Origin: JAXMHN01 sp964578605
GTDB lineage: Bacteria > Verrucomicrobiota > Verrucomicrobiia > Limisphaerales > SIBE01
NCBI GenBank assembly: GCA_964578605.1
Contig: CAZODO010000009.1
Coordinates: forward strand, 1-64,000
Length of the DNA: 64,000 nucleotides
Reading direction: 5' to 3'
The position numbers and the translations under genes were made by a program. Position 1 is the stretch's first letter, and every line of letters begins with the position of its first letter. The notes below the pieces were generated by a model. It was not told where the DNA came from. It searched no databases and saw only the letters and a list, made by a program, of their open reading frames with translations. This document shows positions 53,814 to 63,295 of this stretch, piece by piece.

Positions 53814-55694
53814 ATGGATACTCTCGGGAGTGTGAAGCCTTACCTCATGAGCTTGCCTGGAATTATCGCGTCGACAGCCGTGGCCTGCTTTGGCGCAGGT
53901 CCGGAGCCTTATTCAATGGGACAGAAGCCCGTGCTGCACGGGCGGCACTGGGTGGCCGTTACGGGTAAGCCGCTCGCCGCGACAGCCGGCGCCAAGGTGT
54001 TCGAGCGGGGCGGCAACGCGGTGGATGCGGCGTGCGCCATGCTCGCTGCCGTGTGCACGATGTACGACGACGTGAGCTGGGGCGGCGAGACTCAGGCCCT
54101 GATCTACAATCCGCACACAAAGAAGGTCATCGGCATCAACGGGCTCGGCGTGGCACCGACTGGCGCGACGCCCGAGTTCTTTCGGTCGAAGAACCTCAAG
54201 TATCCGCCCGCCGAAGGTCCTCTCGCGGCCGTGACGCCGGGCAACCCCGGGGGCTTGATGCTCATGCTGGCCGAGTTCGGGACGCTTTCGCTCAAAGAAG
54301 TGTTGGCGCCCGCCATGGAACTGGCGGACGGTTACCCGCTCGACGCCGAAACGGCGCAGAAGATCGAGCGCTTCAAAGACAAGCTCAAGGCCTGGCCGCA
54401 TTCGAAAGAGGTGTTCCTGCCGCACCTCGGCGAAGAACGCGAGGGGCCGCATCCGGGCGAAATCTGGCGCCAGCCGGATTTGCTTGCGACGCTCCAGAAG
54501 CTCGTCGACGCCGAGGCCGAGGCCCTCAAGGCGGGCAAAGACCGGAAACAAGCCATCCAGGCCGCTTACGACCGCTTTTACAAAGGCGACATTGCTGAGG
54601 AGTTCTGCCGCGGATCCCGTGAACTGGGCGGGCTGCACACCCTCTCAGATCTGGCCAATTGGCGGCCGAAGCTCGAGGAGCCTGTCAGCACTGTCTATAA
54701 GGGCATTGAAGTCTTTAAGTTGACGGTCTGGACGCAAGGCCCAGTCATGCTCCAGGCCCTCAACCTCCTCGAGCAACTGGATTTACGTTCCATGGGGTAC
54801 AACAGCCCTCGCTATATCCATGCGCTTTACCAGGCGATGAACCTTGCCTTTGCCGATCGTGACTTCTACTACGGCGACCCCGATTTCCCGCCCGAGGAAC
54901 CTGTGCGCGGCTTGCTCTCGAAGGCCTACGCGCGCGAGCGGTTCAAACTGTTCAACTGGGATCGCAATAATCCCCGGATTGCGCCGGGCGATCCGTATCC
55001 ATTCCAGGGCGGCACGAACCCCTTCCGCGATCTCCTTCAGAGGCGTGCGGAAGGGTCGGGCGGTGCCGAAGACCTGGCCGATGCCTCGCCTGGTTTCGAT
55101 GCCGCCTTCCGGGCCGGCACTACTTCAATTCAGGCGGCCGACAAGCACGGATGGGTGGTCTCCGTCACGCCCAGCGGCGGCTGGCTGCCGGCATGCATTC
55201 CGGGAAATACGGGGATCGGCATGAGCCAGCGTATGCAAAGCTTCGTGCTCGATCCGAAAGAGAACCCGTTCAACGTCGTCGCGCCAGGGAAACGGCCGCG
55301 GGTCACCCTGACACCGAGTCTCGCGCTCAAGGAAGGCAAGCCGTTCCTTTGCTTTTCCGTGCAGGGCGGCGACACGCAGGATCAGAATCTCCTCCAGTTC
55401 TTCCTGAACGTCGTTGAGTTCGGGATGAACGTGCAGGAGGCCTGCGAAGCCGCCAACATCACGAGTTACCAAATGCGCAGTTCATTCGGGAACCACGACT
55501 CCCAGCCTGGGCGCATGACGCTGAACGGCGAAGTCCCTTCGTGGGTGCGGCGCGAACTGCGTCGCATGGGCTATACTCTGGACTTCGCCGAAAAGACGTC
55601 GGGCCCCATCACCGCAATCTACCTCGACCAGCGTCACGGGACGTTCTGGGGCGGCGCCAGCAACCATGGCGAGGATTACGGGATCGCCTGGTGA
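53814..55694 (+). CDS. ggt: Gamma-glutamyltransferase family protein
   Basis: A 626-aa protein starting MDTLGSVKPYLMSLPGI; a TTG 11 codons upstream is less likely. A hydrophobic N-terminus suggests export. Motifs: ATAGAKVFERGGNAVDAACA, YDDVSWGGETQALIYN, and the autoprocessing and nucleophile site in FRAGTTSIQAAD (Thr 436, first of the T-T pair), then PSGGWLPACIPGNTGIGM. It transfers the gamma-glutamyl group of glutathione or similar peptides to water or amino acids, after self-cleavage into two chains. Length is at the long end of the family. Confidence 0.9.
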   Translation: MDTLGSVKPYLMSLPGIIASTAVACFGAGPEPYSMGQKPVLHGRHWVAVTGKPLAATAGAKVFERGGNAVDAACAMLAAVCTMYDDVSWGGETQALIYNPHTKKVIGINGLGVAPTGATPEFFRSKNLKYPPAEGPLAAVTPGNPGGLMLMLAEFGTLSLKEVLAPAMELADGYPLDAETAQKIERFKDKLKAWPHSKEVFLPHLGEEREGPHPGEIWRQPDLLATLQKLVDAEAEALKAGKDRKQAIQAAYDRFYKGDIAEEFCRGSRELGGLHTLSDLANWRPKLEEPVSTVYKGIEVFKLTVWTQGPVMLQALNLLEQLDLRSMGYNSPRYIHALYQAMNLAFADRDFYYGDPDFPPEEPVRGLLSKAYARERFKLFNWDRNNPRIAPGDPYPFQGGTNPFRDLLQRRAEGSGGAEDLADASPGFDAAFRAGTTSIQAADKHGWVVSVTPSGGWLPACIPGNTGIGMSQRMQSFVLDPKENPFNVVAPGKRPRVTLTPSLALKEGKPFLCFSVQGGDTQDQNLLQFFLNVVEFGMNVQEACEAANITSYQMRSSFGNHDSQPGRMTLNGEVPSWVRRELRRMGYTLDFAEKTSGPITAIYLDQRHGTFWGGASNHGEDYGIAW

Positions 55695-55712
55695 CCGGCG
55701 CCAATCGGGGAC

Positions 55713-57767
55713 CTACTTCGGTTCGATCGTCACAATGTCGTGGATGTCCAGCTTGGGCAGCGTGAACTGCAGCCGTCCATGATGGTAATTGAACGCGATG
55801 GATTCCCCCTGCGGTTGCAGGACGACTCTGGCCGGTTCTTGCGTTTGGCGAACGATCACCGAAAGTGGCCCTACCGGCGGGAGGGTCTCAAGGATCGGCT
55901 CGCTCTGATGCGGTCCGGCCGTGTTGACCAGGTTAACGGCGAGCTTGCCATCGATCTTGTTCACCATCACATCGACGTCGTGCGAACCCGTCACTTCGAC
56001 CATGCGATCCGGCACGAGCTGCCGGGTCAAGCTGTCAAGAAACTCTCGGGCCACCGGGTTCCGGCCCGCCAAATAACCCTGTCCAAAAGCGAAATAGGTT
56101 GCGGCGATCTTGCCTTTGCCCAGCGCGGTAATGGATGCCGCGGGTTGCGCGGGTGAACTCGAGTCCTGCGTCGCGTGCAAGCGCCCAAACGGCTGCGCGC
56201 TCGGTCCAAGCCTGGCTGGTTGCATCTCGCCCTTTAGCGGCACCCAGGCACCATTGAAGTTCATTGCGGCCTCCGCCGATTGCGGCGCGTCTTCAAGAGA
56301 AGCGTCCAGTTCCGTCTGGAAGAGCGCAGCGCTCCTCGGTCCGACGAGCAATAGATTGCCGCCGTCTTTCACGTAGCGGACCAAATCGGACTTGAACGAT
56401 TCATCCAAATATTCCCATTCGGGAACCACAACGAGCGGATACTCCTGCAGCCGCCCGGTCAAATGATGTTCTCCGAGCACCTCGACCGATTGCTGGCTTT
56501 CGAGCAGCGCCTGCAAAATGCCGTTGATCCGCGCCAGGTCGCGCGAGAAGAGGCCATTCACCCGCCGGTAATGGGCCGCAGTCGAATAAAGAAGCGCCAC
56601 TTGCGGCACCTGGACGGCGTGATGACAGAAGGCCTGGCGGGCGCGGCAGAACTTGGCCACCTCCGCCATGACAGGCATCTGCTCGTCGAAGATGGAGCCG
56701 TCGCGCTTTTGCTTGTGATACGCCTGGAATCCGCCGCCCATCGCCAGGACCACGGCGGCTTCCCGCTGCAATTGCGGCGCCGTCTTCTGGTGCGGTCCGT
56801 CCGGCCGCGGTTTCAAGGTGAAACTCCAGGCCATCAGGTCCCAGGGCTTCCCTTGCCGGGCAAGATACCGCGCGGACAGGCGAGCGGAATTGACGCTGTC
56901 GTCGGGCGAATAATCCCCGGAAAGGAAGTCCACCGGCGCGCAGACCGGTTCGGGCATGTGATCGGTGAAGGCCCAGTTGCTGCAAAGCTGAAACTCGGGG
57001 TGGGTCGTGTTTATCTCGGCAATGTAGCCACGCAGGTACTTGCGGAAGGCCTCGCGGTGGAATTCCAGAAACTCGAACCAATGCGGCTCACCCGGTTTCC
57101 GTGGCGGTTCCTCGACGCCCGTTGCCTTGCGAAACGCTTCGAGCGCCGCGGTCCCGTAATCCGGAACCGACGCCCAGCACTCGCCATCGATCCAGGCGCC
57201 ATCCACACCATAGTCGCCCGCCAACTCGCGCAATTGCGGGATCAGCAGTTCCGCGGCGTAAGGGCTCCAGAATGAAGTGGCATTGGCGTTCGTCTTCCCG
57301 TCCGCGTTGATCGCGCCCCAATCCGGGTGCTGAATGATGGCTTCCGAATCCCACACGCCCGAGTAATGCATGTACAGCGCGACGCCGCGCCGCGCGGTCA
57401 CTTCGCGCCAAATCCGCAATGGATCACCGACGAAGCCCGGCGCCGGGTTGCCCACCTTGGTCGGGTAGCTCGACAGCCCGCGATGCCCTTTGCAGTCGAT
57501 CTGGAGGTAGTCCGGTTGGACCAGGTCGATGATACGCTCCACCATTTCGGGCGTCGTGTTCCGCCCAATTTCGTTGCAGTCAGGTCCGGCATGAAAATCA
57601 AAGTGGATGCCGAGGAAGCTCTCTTGGCGTGTGAGCCGATTTGGTGGAGAAGACTCAGACGAACCGGGCTCGGCAGCCGGTGTCTGAGGCATGAAGGCCA
57701 GCAGGCCAATCATCAGATGCGGAAGGAGGCGTCCGGGGACCGTTAAGGGAAGCTTGAGAGTTCGCAT
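55713..57767 (-). CDS. Secreted glycosidase-like protein with a beta-galactosidase-like C-terminal half
   Basis: A 684-aa protein starting MRTLKLPLTVPGRLLPH, with a signal peptide ending near QTPAAE. The frame stays open upstream to 58763, but that extension is antisense to the SGNH gene. A TIM-barrel region starts GIHFDFHAGPDCNEIG and includes LQIDCKGHRGL, VALYMHYSGVWD, VDGAWIDGECW (possible catalytic acids) and LCSNWAFTDHMPEP. From about residue 410 a domain with VALLYSTAAHYRRVNG and YVKDGGNLLLVGPRS resembles the trimerisation domain of GH42-type beta-galactosidases. The substrate is unknown; an alpha-L-fucosidase-like role is also possible. Confidence 0.72.
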   Translation of the reverse strand: MRTLKLPLTVPGRLLPHLMIGLLAFMPQTPAAEPGSSESSPPNRLTRQESFLGIHFDFHAGPDCNEIGRNTTPEMVERIIDLVQPDYLQIDCKGHRGLSSYPTKVGNPAPGFVGDPLRIWREVTARRGVALYMHYSGVWDSEAIIQHPDWGAINADGKTNANATSFWSPYAAELLIPQLRELAGDYGVDGAWIDGECWASVPDYGTAALEAFRKATGVEEPPRKPGEPHWFEFLEFHREAFRKYLRGYIAEINTTHPEFQLCSNWAFTDHMPEPVCAPVDFLSGDYSPDDSVNSARLSARYLARQGKPWDLMAWSFTLKPRPDGPHQKTAPQLQREAAVVLAMGGGFQAYHKQKRDGSIFDEQMPVMAEVAKFCRARQAFCHHAVQVPQVALLYSTAAHYRRVNGLFSRDLARINGILQALLESQQSVEVLGEHHLTGRLQEYPLVVVPEWEYLDESFKSDLVRYVKDGGNLLLVGPRSAALFQTELDASLEDAPQSAEAAMNFNGAWVPLKGEMQPARLGPSAQPFGRLHATQDSSSPAQPAASITALGKGKIAATYFAFGQGYLAGRNPVAREFLDSLTRQLVPDRMVEVTGSHDVDVMVNKIDGKLAVNLVNTAGPHQSEPILETLPPVGPLSVIVRQTQEPARVVLQPQGESIAFNYHHGRLQFTLPKLDIHDIVTIEPK

Positions 57768-57944
57768 AGGCGTGGACTGAGTCTGCGACGCGCTCCGGGG
57801 CGGTCGCAAGAACAGAAATGCCATCTCGGAGCGTTCAGAAATTGCTGTTTCAGCGGCAAGGGAGGGGCCATCGTCTGCCTCGGCCGCGGATCGGTAACCG
57901 ATCCCAGCTTGCCTCTGCGGGCCGATTGGCCAATTCTCGGGCGT

Positions 57945-58997
57945 ATGAAACGACTTGTTCACCTTTCCACCGGACTTCTGGCGTTCATCGCGCTTGCGCC
58001 TTTTCTGGCCTACGGCCATTCGGCGGTCGAACCCGCCCCCCGCCGGGATCAATGGTGGGAAGACCGGCACAAGCTGATCAACCGGCGCGCCGCGGAGGCG
58101 GGCGCAAAGGCGCAGGTGATCTTCATCGGAGACTCGATCACGCATGGCTGGGAAGGGGAGGGGAGGGATGTCTGGGCAAAGCATTACGCGCATCGGAACG
58201 CCTTGAACCTGGGAATCAGCGGCGATCGAACCCAGCATGTCCTCTGGCGGTTCGAGAATGGCAACCTCGAGGGGATCAAACCCAAGGCGGCGGTGATCAT
58301 GATCGGCACCAACAACTCCAACGGCGAAGACAACACCCCCGGGCAAATCGTGGAGGGCGTGACGGCCATCGTGAAAAAGCTGCGCGAGAAGCTGCCTGAC
58401 ACCAAGGTCGTCCTGCTCGCCATTTTTCCGCGCAACGAGAACTATAGCGCCCAGCGCGGAAAGATCCTCCAGGTGAACCAGGTGTTGCGCAGATTGGCGG
58501 ATCAACAGGACATTTTCTGGGTCGATTTCGGGCACCGTTTTGTCAATGAGGAAGGGCTCATCCCGGCCAGCCTGATGCCGGATTACCTGCATTTGACCAA
58601 ACGCGGATACGAGATTTGGGCGGAATCGATCGAGCGCAGGCTTGCTTCGATCATTGGGGACGAGCCGGTGCGCGCGGAGAGCGCCAACATCAACGGCGAC
58701 TGGGTTGCGGTCGTCCAAATGGGCGAGCGGACTTTCGAAATTCCGTTTGTGTTGCAGGCGCAAGACGGCCGGGTGACAGGCAGTTTCAGTGGGGATGAGG
58801 GCCGCTCAGCGGAGATCGCCGACGGCCGGATCCGGGGCAACGAGGTTTCGTGGAACCTGAAGCGCCAGCGCAACGATGGCAGCACGATGGTTTATCGCAT
58901 GCGCGGCACGGTCCAAAACGGCACGATGCGGGGGATCGCCCGCACCGAGTACGAGGGCCAGGAGCGGTCGGCCGAATGGACGGCTCGGCGAAAGTAG
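57945..58997 (+). CDS. Secreted SGNH/GDSL hydrolase with extra C-terminal domain
   Basis: A 350-aa protein starting MKRLVHLSTGLLAFIAL, with a signal peptide ending near LAYGHS. SGNH blocks are clear: VIFIGDSITHGWEGEG (Ser), LNLGISGDRTQHVLWR (Gly), MIGTNNSNGED (Asn) and MPDYLHLTKRGYE (Asp and His). This is the isoamyl-acetate-esterase/PAF-acetylhydrolase-like group, acting on acetylated sugars or lipids. Residues from about 250 form a separate beta-rich domain. It is divergent from the secreted glycosidase with 177 bp between starts, so the two may be coregulated for the same polysaccharide. Confidence 0.9.
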   Translation: MKRLVHLSTGLLAFIALAPFLAYGHSAVEPAPRRDQWWEDRHKLINRRAAEAGAKAQVIFIGDSITHGWEGEGRDVWAKHYAHRNALNLGISGDRTQHVLWRFENGNLEGIKPKAAVIMIGTNNSNGEDNTPGQIVEGVTAIVKKLREKLPDTKVVLLAIFPRNENYSAQRGKILQVNQVLRRLADQQDIFWVDFGHRFVNEEGLIPASLMPDYLHLTKRGYEIWAESIERRLASIIGDEPVRAESANINGDWVAVVQMGERTFEIPFVLQAQDGRVTGSFSGDEGRSAEIADGRIRGNEVSWNLKRQRNDGSTMVYRMRGTVQNGTMRGIARTEYEGQERSAEWTARRK

Positions 58998-59030
58998 AAC
59001 GGCGTTGCTGAGGAGTCCGAAAGATGCCCG

Positions 59031-59058
59031 GCAAGTCCAAGCAGCTTCTTGGACTTGC
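59031..59058. terminator. Perfect 11-bp hairpin after the SGNH gene
   Basis: GCAAGTCCAAG (59031-59041) and CTTGGACTTGC (59048-59058) are exact reverse complements around a 6-nt CAGCTT loop, 33 bp past the stop at 58997. No U-run follows, so its terminator role is inferred from position and stem strength. Confidence 0.6.
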
Positions 59059-59209
59059 TCTGGATCTGTGCAGTCGATGCTGCGGTCTTCCCAGGCAGAG
59101 GGGCAATCGGTATCGCTTTCGCGACATCACCGGCGTGGGGGAAACGAATCGGACAGTTGCGTCGTGGCCGGTAATCTGGTAGGCAGAGCGGAACACGCCC
59201 GCTTGGATT

Positions 59210-59998
59210 ATGAAAACGACTCAGGGTTCGTGGAGACCGGCGGCAGGGTTCACCCTCATTGAATTGCTGGTTGTCATCGCCATTATCGCCATCCTCGCCG
59301 GCATGTTATTGCCCGCGCTCTCGAAGGCGAAAAAGAAGGGGCAAGCGGCGGCCTGCGTCAACAACCTGCATCAGATGGCAGTCGCCTGTCAGATATACAC
59401 CGATGATTTCAACGGACGCTACTGCCTGACGTTTCAGGTCACCGGCGATAATTCGTCGACCATTAGCGGCGGCCGCAGAGCCTGGTTCGATCTCCTCCTG
59501 CCGTATCAACCCTCGACCAACCTGCTTCTGTGCCCTGTCCGGACGCCGAAGTTCAAGGAATTCATGCAGCTGTACCCGACCGCACCGGGGGATCTGGGAA
59601 TCTCCAATTACGGCATGAATTTCCAGATGGGCGGCTGCGATTACGATCCGTGGCCTTATTCGAAATGGTCCGGCGTTCGTGGCGAAGTGGCGAACCCTTC
59701 GTCGGTGGTCTATGTCACGGATTCCGGGAGCCGCCCGCTTAACACCGCTGATCCTCTGAAATGCGTGACCGAAAAGAGCCCTGAAAAACCCGGTTGCTGG
59801 ATCGTTCACGACCCTGGGAATGACGCCCCCAACACGGGCGGAGTCACGGGCACCGATCCGAACTGGGGCGGCCCCATGCCGCGCCACATGGGGCGCACGG
59901 CGGTGCTTTTCGTCGATGGCCATGTCTCAAGCATGAAGCCGTCTGCCTGGTACTGGAGCCGCACCCCTTGGCTGGATCCGAAGAAAGGCGGCCAGTAA
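59210..59998 (+). CDS. Pseudopilin-like prepilin (H-x(n)-DG family)
   Basis: A 262-aa protein, third of its kind here. The leader MKTTQGSWRPAAG is followed by FTLIELLVVIAIIAILAG and then LSKAKKKGQAAACVNNLHQM. C-terminal HMGRTAVLFVDGHVSSMKP is the family signature. The first 45 residues match the other two copies almost exactly and the middle does not. It precedes the TPR-pilT set by about 200 bp and may contribute a minor subunit to the same export or pilus system. Confidence 0.92.
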   Translation: MKTTQGSWRPAAGFTLIELLVVIAIIAILAGMLLPALSKAKKKGQAAACVNNLHQMAVACQIYTDDFNGRYCLTFQVTGDNSSTISGGRRAWFDLLLPYQPSTNLLLCPVRTPKFKEFMQLYPTAPGDLGISNYGMNFQMGGCDYDPWPYSKWSGVRGEVANPSSVVYVTDSGSRPLNTADPLKCVTEKSPEKPGCWIVHDPGNDAPNTGGVTGTDPNWGGPMPRHMGRTAVLFVDGHVSSMKPSAWYWSRTPWLDPKKGGQ

Positions 59999-60207
59999 CA
60001 GCCCAGGCTTCCTCCCCGCCCGCCAAAATCGTCTCTCGCCCGTCCGCGGCCCTTCCCGGGCCTCGCCGCGTGACGACGCCGGGAGAAGGCTGTCCAATCT
60101 GCCGGTTTCCGGCAAGGTTGCCTATTCAGCCGGAAGTTATTGATTATTAACGCAGCTTTTGATACGGTAAAGTCTGGAGTGTTACACAAGCCGCCGACCC
60201 GCATGTT

Positions 60208-60981
60208 ATGAGCCGGTTCAACCACTTGGAATTTGACGAACCGCTGGAGGAGCAAGGGGCCAGTTTGCCCGCCGTCAAGGACGGCCAGTACTATCTGAGA
60301 GAAGCCGGGGCGTCCTTCCGCCGGGGGCGCTTTGAGGAGGGGCTCCGTTTCTACTCCAAAGTCCTCGAACATGACCCGCACTGCGCGGCGGCCTGGACCG
60401 GCCAGGTCCGGATGCTGATTGAACTCGGCGAGTTCGAAGAAGCCAAGCTTTGGGCCGACAAGGCGCTAGAGATGTTCCCCGCCGAAGCGGAGCTCCTGGC
60501 AGCGAAAGCGGTCGCGCTCGCCCGTGCCGGCGATCCGAAGGCGGCCCTTGCCTTTTCCGACGCGGCCATCGAAGCGCAGGGTAACACGCCTTACGTCTGG
60601 CTGGCTCGGGGCGACGTGCTCCTGGCGCGAGCGGAGAAACGGGCGGACTTCTGCTTTGAAAAGGCGCTGGGGCTGGCGGCGCACGATTGGTTTATCCATT
60701 GGCTGGCCTGCCGCATTTACTGCTATTACCGGCGCTTCTCGCGCGGCCTCCAGATAGCCCAGAAAGCTCTTGAACTCAACGCCAGTGCCGCCGTCGTGTG
60801 GCTCCAGTTCGGACGGTGCCAACTGGCGCTGGGGTTGCGGCCGGCGGCGGTCACGTCGTTCGAACATGCGCGGGAGTTGGATCCGCTCTGCCAGCCGGGC
60901 ACTTCCGATGTGGCGGACCTGTCCTCCGCGGGAATGTGGGCTCGCGTTCGGGGTTGGTGGCGCCAAACATTCGGCCCATGA
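60208..60981 (+). CDS. TPR-repeat protein
   Basis: A 257-aa protein starting MSRFNHLEFDEPLEE. After an acidic N-terminus it is mostly helical tetratricopeptide repeats, with the usual A/G spacing in FRRGRFEEGLRFYSKVLEHD, WADKALEMFPAEAELLAAKA and LQIAQKALELNASAAVVW. No signal peptide; probably cytosolic. Its stop overlaps the ATG of pilT (ATGA), so it is translationally coupled. It may act as an adaptor for the PilT ATPase. Confidence 0.9.
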   Translation: MSRFNHLEFDEPLEEQGASLPAVKDGQYYLREAGASFRRGRFEEGLRFYSKVLEHDPHCAAAWTGQVRMLIELGEFEEAKLWADKALEMFPAEAELLAAKAVALARAGDPKAALAFSDAAIEAQGNTPYVWLARGDVLLARAEKRADFCFEKALGLAAHDWFIHWLACRIYCYYRRFSRGLQIAQKALELNASAAVVWLQFGRCQLALGLRPAAVTSFEHARELDPLCQPGTSDVADLSSAGMWARVRGWWRQTFGP

Positions 60982-62039
60982 GCGTTTCACGTTTCGAAGG
61001 GTTGATCTCCACAGCGCTGGATCGCGAGGCTTCCGATCTGCACCTCGTCGTGGGCGTGCCGCCGGCATTCCGGATTAACGGGGAGATCCTTCTCGCGGAC
61101 GAAGATGCCCTCTCGGTGGAAGCGCTGGCCGGGATGGCCTACAACCTGTTGAACTCCGAGCAGCGCGAGAAGTTCGACCGCGAATGGGAATTGTGCATCT
61201 CGTTGCCCGACGAACGGGCCGGCCGCATCCGTGTGACGCTTTACCGCAGGAATGGCGGTCCGGAAATGAGCATCCGGTTTTGCGGACGCCACATTCCGAC
61301 GCGCGAAGAACTGGGGTTGCCTGCGAAGATTGACGACCTGGCGCTCCGTCCCAACGGCCTGATGCTCATTACCGGCCCGACTGGAGCGGGCAAGACCACA
61401 ACGCTCAATTACATGGTCAATTTGATCAACAACGAGCGGCGCTGCAAGATCGTCACGATCGAAGATCCCATCGAGCACATTCACGAGAATGCCAAGGCGA
61501 TTATCGTCCAGCAAGAGATCCTGACCGATGCGCACTCGTTCCACCGCGCGCTGATCCATGTGCTGCGCCAGGACCCGGACGTTATTGTCGTGGGTGAAAT
61601 GCGCGATCACGAAGCCATTTCCGCCGCCCTGACCGCGGCCGAGACCGGGCACCTGGTGCTGGCGACCCTTCATTCGCCGAGTGTCTCGCACGCCTTTGAG
61701 CGGATCACGGGCGTTTTTGAAGGATCCGCTCAGCGTCAAATCGTGATCCAGCTTGCCAACACGCTGCAGGGGATTATCGCTCAGGAACTGTTGCCCTCGG
61801 CCGATCGCTCCCGCCGGGTGCTGGCTTACGAGCTTCTGGTGGCCAATAGCGCGATTCGAAATCTGATCCGCGAAAACAACAAGCACATGCTGGAGACGGT
61901 CATTCAGACCGGCGGCAAGGAAGGCATGATCCTGATGGACGCCTGCCTGTACGATCTCTATTGCCGCTGCCTGATCAGCTACGATACCGCGCTCAGCCGG
62001 GCGCGGAACCCAGACCGAATTATCAAACGAGCCGGGTAA
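60978..62039 (+). CDS. pilT: Type IV pilus retraction ATPase, PilT family
   Basis: A 353-aa protein starting MSVSRFEGLISTALDRE; the frame is open further upstream, but this ATG overlaps the TPR stop. Features: N-terminal PAS-like domain with ASDLHLVVGVPPAFRING, Walker A LITGPTGAGKTTT near 136, the Asp box IEDPIEHIH, Walker B DVIVVGEMRDHEAI and the His box LATLHSPSVSHAF. These are diagnostic of PilT/PilU hexameric ATPases that retract type IV pili or, in some bacteria, serve related machines. The pilus structural genes are not present, although three pseudopilins lie in the window. Length is normal. Confidence 0.93.
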   Translation: MSVSRFEGLISTALDREASDLHLVVGVPPAFRINGEILLADEDALSVEALAGMAYNLLNSEQREKFDREWELCISLPDERAGRIRVTLYRRNGGPEMSIRFCGRHIPTREELGLPAKIDDLALRPNGLMLITGPTGAGKTTTLNYMVNLINNERRCKIVTIEDPIEHIHENAKAIIVQQEILTDAHSFHRALIHVLRQDPDVIVVGEMRDHEAISAALTAAETGHLVLATLHSPSVSHAFERITGVFEGSAQRQIVIQLANTLQGIIAQELLPSADRSRRVLAYELLVANSAIRNLIRENNKHMLETVIQTGGKEGMILMDACLYDLYCRCLISYDTALSRARNPDRIIKRAG

Positions 62040-62062
62040 AGACGGGCGGCCCTCCAGCGGGA

Positions 62063-63295
62063 ATGGGAACTATGCAGATCCAGGATTGGGTATGGCACGC
62101 CACCGTTGCCGTCGTCTCGACGGCCTGCATCGGATGGCTCCTTTGGCGCTGGCTGCAATCGAGCGACGAACCGGCGATGCTGATCCTCCGCTGGATTGGA
62201 ACCGTGATCATTCTCGGGATTGTCATCTCCTTTGCCGCCCGGGCGCGCGATGAGATTTCCAAGATTGCCGCCGTGCTGGCGGGCGCTGTCGGCGGGTTGG
62301 GCCTGACGATCATTTGGCGCCAGCGGATCTGCGAATTCTTCGCCAGCCCGTTCGTTGGGCTTTACACCGGCGGCAGCGCTCAACCGGATCCCACTCCTTT
62401 CTATTCCCTTGCCCAAGGCCGGCGCAAGCGGGGCGAGTTCGATCTCGCCATCGCCGAAGTGCGCAAGCAACTGGAACGGTTCCCAACCGACTTCACCGGC
62501 TGGATGCTTTTGGCCGAAATCCAGGCCGAAGACCTCAAGGATCTCCCCGCCGCGCAGGAGACCATTCAAGAGATCCTTCGCCAGCCCGGGCACGCTTCCA
62601 AGAATATCGCCTTCGCCCTGAGTCGCGAGGCCGATTGGCACCTCAAGCTTCATCAGGATAGCGCCGGCGCACGCGCCGCTTTGGAACAAATCGTGGCGCT
62701 GCTGCCCGATACCGAGCAAGCGCAACTCGCCCTGCAGCGCATCGCGCACCTGGGATCACCGGAATGGCACGCGCAGCGAACCGAACCCCGGCGCATCCAG
62801 CTGCCGCGCGGTCCGGCCGATCTCGGGTTGCGGGCGACGCCCCTGGCGATCGCGGCCCCGGAAGAAGATCCCGCGACAACCGCCGCGAATTACGTCCGGC
62901 ACCTGGAGGAGTTCCCTTTTGACAGTGAGGCGCGGGAGAAGCTGGCGCTGATTTATGCGCGTCATTACCAGCGCCTGGACCTCGCCTCAGACCAGCTCGA
63001 GCAATTGATCGGTTCTCCCAATCAGCCCGCGAAGAGCGTGGTGCACTGGTTGAACCTGCTCGCGGATCTGCAGATCGAGATGGCCGCCGATGCCGATCTG
63101 GCCCGGCAAACCCTGGAACGGATTGCGGCGCGGTATCCCGGGTCCGCGTTCGCTTCCAGCGCAAGCAACCGCATGGCCCATCTAAAACTCGAACTGCGCC
63201 CAAAACAACAGAGCCAAGTCGTGAAACTTGGCTCCTACGAAGAGAATATCGGTTTGAAGGGCGGCCCGTTCCCCAAAACGCCGCCTACCGGGTAA
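62063..63295 (+). CDS. Membrane-anchored TPR-repeat protein
   Basis: A 410-aa protein starting MGTMQIQDWVWHATVAV (an ATG three codons later is also possible). Two N-terminal membrane helices (about 10-25 and 35-75) lead to a basic RARDEISK turn, another short helix and then about 300 residues of helical repeats (GRRKRGEFDLAIAEVRKQLE, WMLLAEIQAEDLKDLPAAQ). It follows pilT by 23 nt and completes a TPR-pilT-TPR set. It probably scaffolds a membrane complex with PilT. Its last 11 nt overlap the end of the convergent lipoprotein gene. Confidence 0.85.
   Translation: MGTMQIQDWVWHATVAVVSTACIGWLLWRWLQSSDEPAMLILRWIGTVIILGIVISFAARARDEISKIAAVLAGAVGGLGLTIIWRQRICEFFASPFVGLYTGGSAQPDPTPFYSLAQGRRKRGEFDLAIAEVRKQLERFPTDFTGWMLLAEIQAEDLKDLPAAQETIQEILRQPGHASKNIAFALSREADWHLKLHQDSAGARAALEQIVALLPDTEQAQLALQRIAHLGSPEWHAQRTEPRRIQLPRGPADLGLRATPLAIAAPEEDPATTAANYVRHLEEFPFDSEAREKLALIYARHYQRLDLASDQLEQLIGSPNQPAKSVVHWLNLLADLQIEMAADADLARQTLERIAARYPGSAFASSASNRMAHLKLELRPKQQSQVVKLGSYEENIGLKGGPFPKTPPTG

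Noticed and set aside
57768..58763. Long N-terminal extension of the secreted glycosidase
   Set aside because: It runs antisense through the SGNH gene and would place the signal peptide deep inside the protein.
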